DNA of 64,000 nt, from contig JANQRA010000002.1 in the NCBI GenBank assembly GCA_028284765.1, positions 243,832 to 307,831 on the forward strand, given 5' to 3'. The notes beneath the pieces are model-generated. The model worked only from the letters and a program-made list of their open reading frames with translations, was not told the DNA's origin and searched no databases. A program made the translations under genes and the position numbers. The stretch comes from Acidimicrobiia bacterium. GTDB lineage: Bacteria; Actinomycetota; Acidimicrobiia; Spongiisociales; ZC4RG35. Each line of letters begins with the position of its first letter. Within the stretch, counting starts at the first letter, position 1. Of the stretch, positions 1 through 8,203 are shown piece after piece.

Positions 1-1
1 C

Positions 2-1450
2 ATCGCTGCAGTCTCTGGCCTGCTTCTGGTTTGGTGGGCCCACGCATTCGTCACCGTGATCATCGGCATGGCCATCACCTTCATCGCTTTCACGCTGGGA
101 GAGGCGAACGTGATCGGTGACGTCCTTGCCCCAATCGTGGTTGTGTTGGTGGTGGCAGCGACAACAGCTTTGGTGGGCTTCGAGTTCGAGAAAGAGGCGA
201 TGACCTCCTTCGGGAAGGAGGCCAAACTCGAGGAACAGCGGCTCGACTTCGAACGCCTCTACGCAGTCTCGGCCACGCTCGCTCGCGCCGAGTCGCTGGC
301 AGAGATTGTGCCGCACCTGGTCGGGACCATTTGCAAGTACCTGGACGCTCAAGTCGGCGTGGTTCTCCTCAACGACGCTGAGTTGCAGCGACTGGAAGTC
401 ATGAGCCCGATATGGGTCAACGGCTATCCGCTAGAGACCGACCCGATCTCCGTGGAGATCAATGCACCCAGCGTGGTCGCACAGACGTATCGCGCGGCGA
501 AACCCATCTACGTGAAACGCGTCGACGAAGACACCGACTCCCATGTGCTGCTGAAAGACCTCGGCTTGAAGCAGGCCCTGGTCGCACCCTTGAAGGTCGA
601 GGCGATGCGGGTCGGGGTGATCGTCGTCGGCGACCCCTACAACGGTGACTTCACGGAGGACCAACTCGAACAGCTCGGGTCGTTGGCCGCTCCGGCCGGA
701 CTGGTGTTGAGCCAGATCGGGCGTTACGAGGCCCAGGCGGAGATGAACCAGCGTCTGGAAGAGGTGGCGCAGATGAAGACAGACTTCGTTTCGACTGTCA
801 GCCACGAGCTTCGTTCACCCTTGACCTCGATCATCGGTTCACTCGACACGGTGAATCGCCCGGAGTTGGCACCGCCTGAGCCGACGTCACAGCAACTACT
901 CATCAGCGCCCGTCGTCAGGCTGGCCGTCTCCAGAGACTGATCGAAGACCTTCTCGTGGTTTCGAGAATCGATCGTGGAGCAATTCCGGTCCACCCCGAG
1001 ACCGTCCCGATTCAGGACATGTTCGACGAGGTCAACCGTGTCGTTTCCATAGAACCCACCATGACCGTGGAACCCGCGAACCTGGCGGTACGCGCCGACC
1101 GGGATCACTTCGCACGCATCCTCATCAACCTCGTGGAGAATGCCGCCAAGTACGCGCCGGACAGCACAGTCGAGCTCTATGCCTGGCAGAAGAACAACCG
1201 GGCGATGATCGCGGTCGTCGATCACGGACCGGGGATTCCAGATGACAAACGTGAGAGCATCTTCGATCGCTTCACCCAGCTGGATCAGTCAGATACCCGC
1301 TCCAAGGGTGGTACCGGTCTCGGTCTCTCGATCGTGAAGAGCCTCACCGAAGTGATGCATGGATCGGTCAGGGTCGAAGCCACGGAAGGTGGCGGTGCGA
1401 CGTTTGTTATCGAGCTACCGGCCGAGGTCTCGATTCCGGTTCAAGCCTGA
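2..1450 (+). CDS. Sensor histidine kinase, 5' end outside the window
   Basis: Membrane-bound two-component sensor kinase that should autophosphorylate on histidine and pass the phosphate to an unseen response regulator. The frame is open from the first bases, so the N-terminus is missing; a GTG at 56 lies inside a hydrophobic stretch and is unlikely to be the real start. Visible order: membrane segments (to about nt 180), a short charged linker, a GAF-like sensory domain (about nt 250-720), a HisKA domain with the H-box SHELRSPL (about nt 799), then HATPase_c with N box NLVENAAKY (about 1129), G1 box DHGPGIPD (about 1219) and G2 box GGTGLGLS (about 1309). The next gene is convergent with a 1-bp gap. 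No partner regulator is seen and the signal sensed is unknown. Confidence 0.93.
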   Translation: MAAVSGLLLVWWAHAFVTVIIGMAITFIAFTLGEANVIGDVLAPIVVVLVVAATTALVGFEFEKEAMTSFGKEAKLEEQRLDFERLYAVSATLARAESLAEIVPHLVGTICKYLDAQVGVVLLNDAELQRLEVMSPIWVNGYPLETDPISVEINAPSVVAQTYRAAKPIYVKRVDEDTDSHVLLKDLGLKQALVAPLKVEAMRVGVIVVGDPYNGDFTEDQLEQLGSLAAPAGLVLSQIGRYEAQAEMNQRLEEVAQMKTDFVSTVSHELRSPLTSIIGSLDTVNRPELAPPEPTSQQLLISARRQAGRLQRLIEDLLVVSRIDRGAIPVHPETVPIQDMFDEVNRVVSIEPTMTVEPANLAVRADRDHFARILINLVENAAKYAPDSTVELYAWQKNNRAMIAVVDHGPGIPDDKRESIFDRFTQLDQSDTRSKGGTGLGLSIVKSLTEVMHGSVRVEATEGGGATFVIELPAEVSIPVQA

Positions 1451-1451
1451 A

Positions 1452-2237
1452 TCAGTGGTCGTCGACTCCGGCGGCCACAGCATGAAAACCACCGTCGACG
1501 TGAATGATCTCTCCCGAGGTCATGGTCGCCCAGTCACTGAGTAGGACACACACCATTCTGGCGACGGGGTCGGGATCCGACGTGTCCCACTTCAAAGGTG
1601 AACGCTCGCTCCAGACGCTGTCGAACTTGGTGAACCCAGGGATTGATTTCGCGGCCACTGTGGACAAAGGCCCCGCAGAAACTGCGTTCACTCTGACGTT
1701 GTACGGGCCGAGATCGCGGGCCAAATAGCGGGTCACGCTCTGCAACGCTGACTTCGCCACCCCCATCCAGTCATATGCCGGCCAGGCTTGGGTGTTGTCG
1801 AAGTCCATCGCCACGAGGGATCCCCCGCCGGCCTTCTGCATCAGAGGCAGAAGCGCGACTCCGAGCGTCTTGTAGCTGAAGGCGGAGACGGTGAAAGCTG
1901 TCTGCGCGGATTCCGCCGGCGTGTTGAGGAAGTTTCCGCCAAGTGCGTCCTCGGGGGCAAACGCGATTGCGTGAAGGGCTCCGTCGATCTTGCCCCAGCG
2001 ATCGTCGAGGTCGGCCACCACCGACTCCACATGAGTTTTGTCGTTGATGTCGAGTTCGAGCACATCGCACTCGTTGGGCAGACGCTGAACCGACCGTTCC
2101 GTGAGGCGCAGCCCCCGGCCAAAGCCGGTGCAGACGATCTCTGCTCCTTCTTCTTGGGCCACACGGGCTGTGTGCCATGCGATGGAGTCGTCAGTCAGCA
2201 CTCCGGTGATGAGAAGTTTCTTGCCTTGCAACAGCAT
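1452..2237 (-). CDS. inhA: Enoyl-ACP reductase, InhA/FabI type
   Basis: NADH-dependent trans-2-enoyl-ACP reductase of the SDR superfamily, the last reduction of each fatty-acid elongation cycle, in the cytoplasm. The 261 residues align from memory nearly end to end with mycobacterial InhA (269 aa): divergent SDR glycine segment TGVLTDDSIAWHTARVA, MDFD loop, catalytic Tyr155 and Lys162 in YDWMGVAK (InhA Tyr158 and Lys165), SAGPLST, and C-terminal GEIIHVDGG. The InhA Ser94 position appears to be Ala90 (HAIAF against HSIGF). The ATG overlaps the stop of the upstream membrane-protein gene in TGATG, so the two are probably translationally coupled. InhA is preferred over classical FabI because of the YxxMxxxK spacing and the LLSDW segment. 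Confidence 0.9.
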   Translation of the reverse strand: MLLQGKKLLITGVLTDDSIAWHTARVAQEEGAEIVCTGFGRGLRLTERSVQRLPNECDVLELDINDKTHVESVVADLDDRWGKIDGALHAIAFAPEDALGGNFLNTPAESAQTAFTVSAFSYKTLGVALLPLMQKAGGGSLVAMDFDNTQAWPAYDWMGVAKSALQSVTRYLARDLGPYNVRVNAVSAGPLSTVAAKSIPGFTKFDSVWSERSPLKWDTSDPDPVARMVCVLLSDWATMTSGEIIHVDGGFHAVAAGVDDH

Positions 2238-2599
2238 CAGAAACTCTGTCCAAACGTCATGATTCCCCTTATTCCGAGACCCATCGTGAACAGTAGAAGA
2301 AGTCCGTAATACAAGGCGGGCCGTTTCCTGAACTGGGCTCTATAGATGTATGCAAAGGCGAAAGTCGTCGCGATTACGACCCCGTAGAAGACATGCTGGT
2401 TACCGGGATTGATGTTCTCGGTTGACATGGCAATCACACCGATCGTCGTCTGAAAGAGAAGACTGGAAATGGCGAATCCGACCGCCCAATAGAACGCCGT
2501 CGGCGGTTGCTCACGCTTGTACATCAGCACCCCCCAAAGCCCGACCACTCCGGAGATGCCCGCGGCGATTTCACCCCAGAAGTTGTGGATGCTGCTCAC
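2237..2599 (-). CDS. Small four-helix membrane protein, function unknown
   Basis: A 120-residue protein with about four hydrophobic segments (roughly residues 10-27, 36-58, 70-88 and 95-113) separated by short charged loops, including YKREQPP and RAQFRKRP. I do not recognise a family. It is the first gene of a two-gene unit with the enoyl-ACP reductase; its TGA overlaps that gene's ATG by one base, so co-expression is very likely, but no functional link can be read from the protein. A role near the membrane side of lipid synthesis is only a guess from position. Confidence 0.75.
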   Translation of the reverse strand: MSSIHNFWGEIAAGISGVVGLWGVLMYKREQPPTAFYWAVGFAISSLLFQTTIGVIAMSTENINPGNQHVFYGVVIATTFAFAYIYRAQFRKRPALYYGLLLLFTMGLGIRGIMTFGQSF

Positions 2600-2682
2600 G
2601 AGACGAGCATAGGAAGAAACTGCACCTGAAACTACGTCACTCTTCGTGGTTGCCCGCTATGATGGTGTCAGGAGGCTAAACA

Positions 2683-2949
2683 ATGTTCGAGGCTGTTGAG
2701 TTCATAGAACTCAGACATGAACCCGAGCCCACCGAGAGGGTGCTTGGCGAGTTCGAGGTCGAAACCGATGCCGTCGAGGTAGCACGTGAGGCGCGGGCTG
2801 CATTCTTCGAGACAGGATCTGACGATTATGCATGGTGGATCGTGCGCAAATCGGGGGCGAGACTGGCGAATTTCATCGCCGATTCGAAGAGCGAGAAAGA
2901 GTTCATGCTCGACCTCAGCTCAGGCGAGCTGGTCGAGATACCCCAATAG
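2683..2949 (+). CDS. Hypothetical acidic 88-residue protein
   Basis: Unrecognised small soluble protein, rich in Glu and Asp, with no membrane segment or signal peptide. The start is well supported: a perfect AGGAGG (2670-2675) lies seven bases before the ATG, and a TATGAT hexamer (2658-2663) resembles a -10 box, although its implied transcription start would fall right at the ribosome site. A central WWIVRKSGARLANFIADS stretch suggests a compact alpha/beta fold. It is a monocistronic gene, convergent with the acetyltransferase gene to its right. Confidence 0.75.
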   Translation: MFEAVEFIELRHEPEPTERVLGEFEVETDAVEVAREARAAFFETGSDDYAWWIVRKSGARLANFIADSKSEKEFMLDLSSGELVEIPQ

Positions 2950-2967
2950 AGAATCCTGACTGTTGAC

Positions 2968-2986
2968 TGACCACTCAGCGTGGTCA
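2968..2986. terminator. Stem-loop between convergent genes
   Basis: TGACCAC and GTGGTCA form a 7-bp perfect stem around a 5-base loop, in the short gap between two convergent genes. No T-tract follows on either strand, so it is at best a weak or Rho-assisted terminator. Confidence 0.35.
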
Positions 2987-2996
2987 CGCGGAAGAT

Positions 2997-3488
2997 TCAA
3001 ACGCCGAACGCGCTCGGATAGGTGAACTTCCCAGAAGGTCCCGCAGGGCTCAAACGTAGGACCTGGAAGAACTCGCCCCACTCGTCTACTGGCGATGCCA
3101 CCCCGGCTCTCGAAGCTGCTACGAAGCCGAACCTGCGGTAGTACCCAGGCTCGCCGAGGAGTCCTATGAGAGTCTCGGCCGCCGCTTCTGCGCGGTCGAT
3201 AGTCATTTGCATGAGCTGAGAGCCGATGCCCTTTCCCTGGATGGACGGGTGAACCCCGATTGGCCCAAGTGCCAGAACAGGCTCACCTTCGATGTGAGCT
3301 CGTGTCGTCAGCGAATAGCCGACCACCTCATCGGCATCGATGGCAACCAGGGCGAAGTCCGGAATCCAGGCGTCTGACTTCCGAAGGCTTTCGACGAGCG
3401 CAACCTCCTCGGCTCCCCCGAAGGCTGCTTCGAGCACAGACGAGACTGCGTCTCGGTCTGTCGGTGTTTCTCTCCTCACTTCGACCAT
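2997..3488 (-). CDS. GNAT family N-acetyltransferase (YhbS-like)
   Basis: Acetyl-CoA dependent N-acyltransferase of unknown substrate, 163 residues, cytoplasmic. The acetyl-CoA binding region is clear: ALGPIGVHPSIQGKGIGSQL (about residues 92-111) carries the motif A pattern with Q/RxxGxG/A, and LLGEPGYYRRFGF near residue 140 is the YhbS-type motif B ending. Its start codon faces the GTG of the next gene with only 18 bases between, so the divergent promoters must overlap the coding ends or the transcripts are leaderless; no Shine-Dalgarno sequence is seen. Substrate cannot be predicted. Confidence 0.87.
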   Translation of the reverse strand: MVEVRRETPTDRDAVSSVLEAAFGGAEEVALVESLRKSDAWIPDFALVAIDADEVVGYSLTTRAHIEGEPVLALGPIGVHPSIQGKGIGSQLMQMTIDRAEAAAETLIGLLGEPGYYRRFGFVAASRAGVASPVDEWGEFFQVLRLSPAGPSGKFTYPSAFGV

Positions 3489-3506
3489 CTACGTAGTGTC
3501 GCAGAG

Positions 3507-4463
3507 GTGGAACACAGGCTTTCGGTTGAGTCAATAGAAGAAGCATCGAAAACGATCGACCCGGCCTTCCTCCACTCGCCTCAGTTCGAGATCGAGGCTC
3601 TGTCCCGAGACCTCGGATGCCATTTGACATTGAAGGTGGAGACAACGAATCCGATCCGGTCGTTCAAGGGGCGTGGAGCCGACTACTTCTTGGAGAAGGT
3701 CACCGAACGCGGCGACGATCGGGAGCTGGTGTGCGCGAGCACCGGGAACTTCGGTCTGGCCATGGCATACGCCGCCCGCAAGCGCGAGCGCCGTTTGATC
3801 GTCTATGCCGACCGCAACGCCAACGAGACGAAACTCAGAAGAATCGACGACCTCGGCGCGCTCGTCCGCCAGTCAGGGGACGACTTCGACGCTGCCAAAC
3901 TCGCAGCCAAGGAGTACTGCGAGTCTTCCGGATCCTGGATGATCGAAGACGGACTCCAGCCCGAGATCAGTGAGGGTGCGGGTTCGATAGCGGTCGAGTT
4001 GCTCGCGAACCAAGAGTTCGATGTGTTGCTCGTGCCGGTGGGCAACGGCGCTCTGATCACGGGCATCGGGCGGTACGTTAAGGAGAAAACACCGGACACC
4101 AGGGTGGTGGGAGTGTCGGCTCTTGGTGCCGATGCAATGGAGCAGTCTTGGCGTTCGAATGCGGTTTTGGAAACAGCTTCCGCTGACACCATCGCTGAGG
4201 GAATCGCAGTCCGGGTACCGGTGCCAGAAGCCCTCGAGGATATGAAAGGGACGGTCGACGAGATGGTTCTCGTCGAGGACGACCGGATGATCGAAGGGAT
4301 GAGGCAGCTCCACACCATGGCCGGTCTGGTAGTTGAGCCGTCAGGAGCTGCCGGGATCGCAGCCATCCTCGAGTCGCCCTGGGACTACTCGAGCAAGCGG
4401 GTGGCAACTGTGCTGACCGGCAGCAACGTCACCTCGGCTCAGATGAGGGCTTGGTTGGGGTGA
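3507..4463 (+). CDS. PLP-dependent threonine/serine dehydratase-like enzyme
   Basis: Fold-type II pyridoxal-phosphate enzyme of the tryptophan-synthase-beta family, 318 residues, resembling catabolic threonine dehydratase or serine racemase. The cofactor lysine sits in SFKGRGA (about residue 51), the substrate loop is STGNFGLA (about 80), and the phosphate-binding glycine loop is PVGNGALITGIG (about 176). C-terminal LTGSNVT fits the family. There is no ACT domain, so threonine dehydratase of the biosynthetic, isoleucine-inhibited type is unlikely. The GTG start has no clear ribosome site. The following gene overlaps by GTGA. Exact substrate (Thr, Ser or another hydroxyamino acid) is open. Confidence 0.85.
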   Translation: MEHRLSVESIEEASKTIDPAFLHSPQFEIEALSRDLGCHLTLKVETTNPIRSFKGRGADYFLEKVTERGDDRELVCASTGNFGLAMAYAARKRERRLIVYADRNANETKLRRIDDLGALVRQSGDDFDAAKLAAKEYCESSGSWMIEDGLQPEISEGAGSIAVELLANQEFDVLLVPVGNGALITGIGRYVKEKTPDTRVVGVSALGADAMEQSWRSNAVLETASADTIAEGIAVRVPVPEALEDMKGTVDEMVLVEDDRMIEGMRQLHTMAGLVVEPSGAAGIAAILESPWDYSSKRVATVLTGSNVTSAQMRAWLG

Positions 4464-4840
4464 AGATCGCGCTGGCCGTCGTACTGGGCCTCGGCGCCCT
4501 GGTCGGCATCGCGGCGATCTTCCCAACTGGTGGTGAATGCGGCGGCTATGGGATCGGTCCGTTTGGCAACGAGGCCACGGAGTTGTTCGTCACGTTTGGA
4601 GGTGAGCCCACTGGCTACGAGACGATCGCCCAAGCGGGCGAGGCCTACCTGAGTTCGCCCCCAATCCCGACATCCATCCCGCCCGAACATGAAGGGCGTG
4701 TGGTCGATGGTGACTACGCCGCCTACATCGATGACGAGCTGATTGTCCGGGTCAAGGTCCAAACCAACTCGTCCGGAGCCTTTTACGGTACCGGCCATGT
4801 CACTTGCCTTACCAACCTAGAGGCGGCTTGGGGTAGGTAA
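4460..4840 (+). CDS. Hypothetical membrane-anchored or secreted protein
   Basis: Unrecognised 126-residue protein with one N-terminal hydrophobic segment (about residues 3-19) acting as signal or anchor, followed by a small extracytoplasmic domain with two cysteines (GGECGG near residue 25 and GHVTC near 115) that could form a disulfide. I chose GTG at 4460 because it overlaps the TGA of the dehydratase gene as GTGA, the usual coupling in this window; a TTG three codons upstream is the alternative. Convergent with the acyl-CoA ligase gene. Confidence 0.65.
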   Translation: MKIALAVVLGLGALVGIAAIFPTGGECGGYGIGPFGNEATELFVTFGGEPTGYETIAQAGEAYLSSPPIPTSIPPEHEGRVVDGDYAAYIDDELIVRVKVQTNSSGAFYGTGHVTCLTNLEAAWGR

Positions 4841-4844
4841 GCCC

Positions 4845-6482
4845 TCAGTCCATCAAGAGGTCCGAGTACTGATCTCTGACAACCTTCTTGTCGAACTTGC
4901 CAGTGCCGGTCTTCGGGATGTCATCGACAAACATGATCCTGTCCGGCAGCCACCATTTGGCCACACGGTCGGACAGGTGCTCCAGCAGATCCTCCTCAGA
5001 GACCTCTTGACCTGGAGCGACCACCACAAACGCAGCGGGCCGTTCTTGCCACTTGACGTGCTTGAGGCCAACGACGGTCGCTTCGGCGACGGCTGGATGG
5101 GCCATCAGCGAATTCTCGACGTCGAGTGAGCTGATCCATTCACCGCCTGACTTGATGACATCCTTCGCCCGATCGGTGATCCGGATGTAGCCCTCGGGTG
5201 TGATCTTGCAGACGTCTCCTGTCCTCAACCAACCATTGTCGAATGACTGTGGCGAACGCTCGTCGTTGTAGTACTCCGCTGCGATCCAAGGGCCTCTGAT
5301 CAGGAGCTCTCCGAAGGCTTCTCCGTCGTGTGGCAACGGGTCGCCGACCTCATCGACGATCTTGACCTGCAGACCTGGAATCGGAATCCCCGCCGTCTCC
5401 AGACGATCGAGCTGGTCTGAGAGCGGCCACTCCTCCATGTGAGGCTTCAGCACCGCAGTCGAGGCAACGGGGTTGGTCTCGGTCATGCCCCAGCCCTGGA
5501 TGACGCGGATGCCTTTCTCGGTCCAGAACCACTCGGTCATCGCCCTTGGAACTGCAGATCCTCCGCAGAGGAAGGCTCGGATCGATGAAATGTCGATGTC
5601 CGGATTGGCGGTCAAGTGCTGCTGGATACCCATCCAGACGGTCGGCACTCCTGCGCTGAATGTCACCTTCTCGTCGACGAACAACTTGACCAGACCTTCT
5701 GGCGAAAGGTCAGGCCCTGGATAGGTGAGCTTCGCACCTTTGGTCACGGCCATGAACGGATATCCCCATGCTGAGGCGTGGAACATCGGGACGACGGGGA
5801 GTACGTTGTCCGTCGGCTCGATCGAGAAGTTGGCCAGGTTCGAGATGGTGTGCAGATAGGTGGATCGCTGTGTGTAGGCCACACCTTTTGGATTCCCGGT
5901 CGTCCCCGACGTGTAACAGAACATCATCGGAGAACGCTCATCGAGCATCGGCCAGTCGCTCTGCTCTGGCTGATCAGCGATAAGGTCTTCGTACGCGACG
6001 GATCCAGGAATGGCATCCGAGGCCTGGTCTCCCATGATGACGATGGTTTCCACGGTCTCGAACCGGTCCACGTGAGGCGCGACAAGAGGAACGAGGTCGG
6101 GATCGACGAACAGAACCTTGTCGTTGGCGTGGTTGACGATGTAGACGATCTGGTCCGAGAAGAGCCGCAGGTTGATCGTGTGACAGATCCGTCCCGTGTT
6201 CGAGCAAGCCCAGTAGAGCTCGTGGTGGCGATGGTTGTTCCAGGCGAACGTGCCAACCGCGTCGCCGACCTCCAAGCCGAGAGCGTCAAAGGCGGAGGCG
6301 AGCTTCCTGATCCGCTCGTCCAGCGAGGCATAGGTCCAACGACTGATAGAACGGTCCGCCTCCACTGATACGACTTCCTGGTCCGGATGAACCCAGACCG
6401 CATGGTCATAGAGCGTGGAAAGGAGCAGCGGGAAGTCGTCTTGCATGTGATGTTTACCTTGCTTGTACTGGTCCAAACCCAT
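4845..6482 (-). CDS. Acyl-CoA synthetase (AMP-forming), AlkK/medium-chain type
   Basis: Activates a carboxylic acid to its CoA thioester via an acyl-adenylate, feeding beta-oxidation. The 545 residues carry the adenylate-forming core: P-loop YTSGTTGNPKG (about residues 190-200), WGMTETNP (about 330), the YIRITDRAKDVIKSGGEWIS hinge and substrate region (about 425-445), and the C-terminal lysine motif PKTGTGKFDKK (about 520). The N-terminus with WNNHRHHELYWACS and ICHTINLRLF matches the AlkK-type medium-chain ligases. The start is supported by GAGGAG five bases before the ATG. Chain length is inferred from similarity only; related ligases act on branched acids or methylmercaptopropionate. Confidence 0.9.
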   Translation of the reverse strand: MGLDQYKQGKHHMQDDFPLLLSTLYDHAVWVHPDQEVVSVEADRSISRWTYASLDERIRKLASAFDALGLEVGDAVGTFAWNNHRHHELYWACSNTGRICHTINLRLFSDQIVYIVNHANDKVLFVDPDLVPLVAPHVDRFETVETIVIMGDQASDAIPGSVAYEDLIADQPEQSDWPMLDERSPMMFCYTSGTTGNPKGVAYTQRSTYLHTISNLANFSIEPTDNVLPVVPMFHASAWGYPFMAVTKGAKLTYPGPDLSPEGLVKLFVDEKVTFSAGVPTVWMGIQQHLTANPDIDISSIRAFLCGGSAVPRAMTEWFWTEKGIRVIQGWGMTETNPVASTAVLKPHMEEWPLSDQLDRLETAGIPIPGLQVKIVDEVGDPLPHDGEAFGELLIRGPWIAAEYYNDERSPQSFDNGWLRTGDVCKITPEGYIRITDRAKDVIKSGGEWISSLDVENSLMAHPAVAEATVVGLKHVKWQERPAAFVVVAPGQEVSEEDLLEHLSDRVAKWWLPDRIMFVDDIPKTGTGKFDKKVVRDQYSDLLMD

Positions 6483-6576
6483 CAGTTCTCCTCGTTACGG
6501 GCGCCCTGGCCGATCTTTCTTTTGCTGTTCTTTGGCTCGGGCATCGTATCCACCGTCAACCAGAGCCCGCTTTGCT

Positions 6577-6876
6577 CTAGTCAAGAGCTATCCGCGTCTC
6601 GCGTGATCCGGGTGGCCCATACCGCTTGATGGCGAAGCAACCTGCCGGAAGGGCAAGCGTGCTGATCACCCCTGAGACGACATCAAAGAGCGCGTCCGCG
6701 TCAGGGCCGTACATATACAGCACAGCATCGTCTGAACCGATTTCGTTCCCATCGAACTCGCCGACTCCCGCTCTGTGGATTGCCTCAGCGATTGGATCCT
6801 CAAAGTCGTCCAGGTAGAGAGTCTGGGCGTCAGCGCGCATATGGATCAGAACCGCGTGCTCGGCCTCGCTAGTCAT
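6577..6876 (-). CDS. Hypothetical 99-residue protein
   Basis: Small acidic soluble protein that I do not recognise as a named family. The segment LYMYGPDADALFDVVSGVIS followed by GCFAIKRYGPPGSRETRI suggests a compact alpha/beta domain with a ferredoxin-like pattern. It lies alone between the acyl-CoA ligase gene and the PH-domain gene, all on the minus strand with short gaps (about 94 and 60 bases). Coding is supported by sensible composition and by the absence of a better ORF on the other strand. Confidence 0.65.
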   Translation of the reverse strand: MTSEAEHAVLIHMRADAQTLYLDDFEDPIAEAIHRAGVGEFDGNEIGSDDAVLYMYGPDADALFDVVSGVISTLALPAGCFAIKRYGPPGSRETRIALD

Positions 6877-6935
6877 GTGCGGCTGAGTCGGTGCGACTCG
6901 GAAAGGAACTGCTGCAAGTCGTCTTGCATGTGCAT

Positions 6936-7586
6936 CTAGTTGCCTCCGAGGAGCTTGGATTTCTCTGCCTGGAATTCTTCGTCTGTGAGTTTGCCTTGGT
7001 CGTGGAGCCTGGAGAGCTTTTCGAGCTGGGACGCAGTTGACTCGGCGACACTCGTTTGAGTGGGTGGTGACTCGAAGGACTCGGTCGGTACTGCCGGCTC
7101 CGGGTCGGGTTCGGGGTTGAGACGCTGCTCGCGCATTCGGTAGATGAGCGATTGGACGGTTTCCGGCTTCGGTATGTCCCGATAACGGGTCTGTCCATGG
7201 GTTCCGGCGCTCTCCACCATGAGGTCACCGGTGCCGAACATCCGCTCGAAGATGGTCTGGTTAAAGGCCACGTTCTGAATCACTTCCAAAGGGATTTCAG
7301 TCCCCTTCTTGGCAATCCACCCAGCTCGGTAGATCAAGCGCTCGTTGGTGATCACATGCAATGTGTTCCACCACTCGATGAGACCACGGATGGTCAGTCC
7401 AAGGGCCAGAAGGAAGATCAGGAGATACACCCAGCCAGAAAGGCCGTCGGTGAACATCGCGAGCAGAATCATCACCGCGATGCCACCCAGAAGGATCAGA
7501 CCTTCTCGGATGATGCCCGACCAATGGGGGCGGAACTGCGACTCGATGACCTCGTCTTCGCTGAGAAGCTTCTCGGGGTAACCCAT
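6936..7586 (-). CDS. Membrane PH-domain (bPH2/DUF304) protein with SHOCT tail
   Basis: A 216-residue membrane protein. Two hydrophobic helices (about residues 28-46 and 50-68) precede a bacterial PH-like domain with the family pattern NTLHVITNERLIYRAGWIAKKGTEIPLEVIQNV (described here in part: NERLIYRAG then EIPLEVIQNV) and FGTGDLMVES. After a Pro/Glu/Ser-rich linker, the last 30 residues form a SHOCT motif (LEKLSRLHDQGKLTDEEFQA), a short helical hairpin common at the C-terminus of bacterial membrane proteins and thought to mediate oligomerisation or binding. The role is unknown; YdbS/YdbT-like proteins of this type have been linked to envelope stress and membrane defence, which is not shown here. 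Confidence 0.85.
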   Translation of the reverse strand: MGYPEKLLSEDEVIESQFRPHWSGIIREGLILLGGIAVMILLAMFTDGLSGWVYLLIFLLALGLTIRGLIEWWNTLHVITNERLIYRAGWIAKKGTEIPLEVIQNVAFNQTIFERMFGTGDLMVESAGTHGQTRYRDIPKPETVQSLIYRMREQRLNPEPDPEPAVPTESFESPPTQTSVAESTASQLEKLSRLHDQGKLTDEEFQAEKSKLLGGN

Positions 7587-7627
7587 TCGCCGAGACTACC
7601 GAGGGTGGAGGCAAGTAGCTCCCCTGG

Positions 7628-7680
7628 ACGCGAGAAACCCCGAGAAAGTTTCTGCCGAAGCTTCAACCCTCTCGGGGATC
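7628..7680 (+). repeat. Hairpin repeat family, copy 1
   Basis: Starts with ACGCGAGAAACCCCGAGAAAG. CCCCGAGA (7638-7645) pairs with TCTCGGGG (7670-7677), and the flanking GAGA and TCTC extend the stem across small bulges. The inner part GCCGAAGCTTCAACCCTCTC is nearly the same as in copy 3. It lies about 40 bases upstream of the start of the PH-domain gene. Confidence 0.75.
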
Positions 7681-7900
7681 TCAGTCCGGTCGGTGCCGGG
7701 CCGGGGACCCAACTCCGATCGGTTTGCGTCCGGGCGAACCCGTCCGCGGTTGCGGCTCGTGAGAACCGCTGACAAGTGTTTCCACCTGTCGTGGTCTGGC
7801 CTTGCGGCCGACCGTGGCGTGCCTTTCGGCTCGCCTGGCCTTCGTCCGTTCGACGATCCCGAAGGATCCCCGCTCGGCCTGGGGCCGGACCTTCCACTTC

Positions 7901-7982
7901 CAGTTTCCCGGAAGCTTCCGGCTGACCTTTGCCTCCCGGTTTCCCGTTCGGCTCCGGTCTGGTCTCGGAGCCCGGTTTCCCG
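7901..7982 (-). repeat. Degenerate 36-bp tandem repeat block
   Basis: The word TTTCCCG recurs at 7904-7910, 7940-7946 and 7976-7982, exactly 36 bases apart; the last two copies extend to CCCGGTTTCCCG. Read on the minus strand, units begin CGGGAAACYGG and translate in one frame as 12-residue units beginning GKP/GKL. The units diverge strongly after the first dozen bases. Confidence 0.55.
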
Positions 7983-8203
7983 AACTCTCGGACCTGAGAC
8001 TCGGTCAGTGGGCGAACCCACCGTCCGGGCCTACATCCGGCATGTACCGAAAACGATGCTTGCCGGTTTCCGTCCGGTTGCCGCAAGCGGCTCCCTTTCG
8101 GATGGCTTCGGTCGCCCGAGGGCTTCCTCCGCCCGCCTCCGAGTTTCCCCGTCGACGTGGCGGGAAAAGTAGACCGCCCACCACCCCGTGACAAGCTGAG
8201 AGC

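Noticed and set aside
7901-7982. 36-base spacing as a CRISPR array
   Set aside because: The shared words are only about 7-12 bases, there is no constant repeat with variable spacers, and no cas genes are nearby (the Cas4-like nuclease lies next to repair genes).
7496-8194. Long open frame on the minus strand (and others on the plus strand) in the repeat-rich region
   Set aside because: Several frames are open at once, as expected in GC-rich DNA; the products are low in complexity, match no family I know and overlap the PH-domain gene start.
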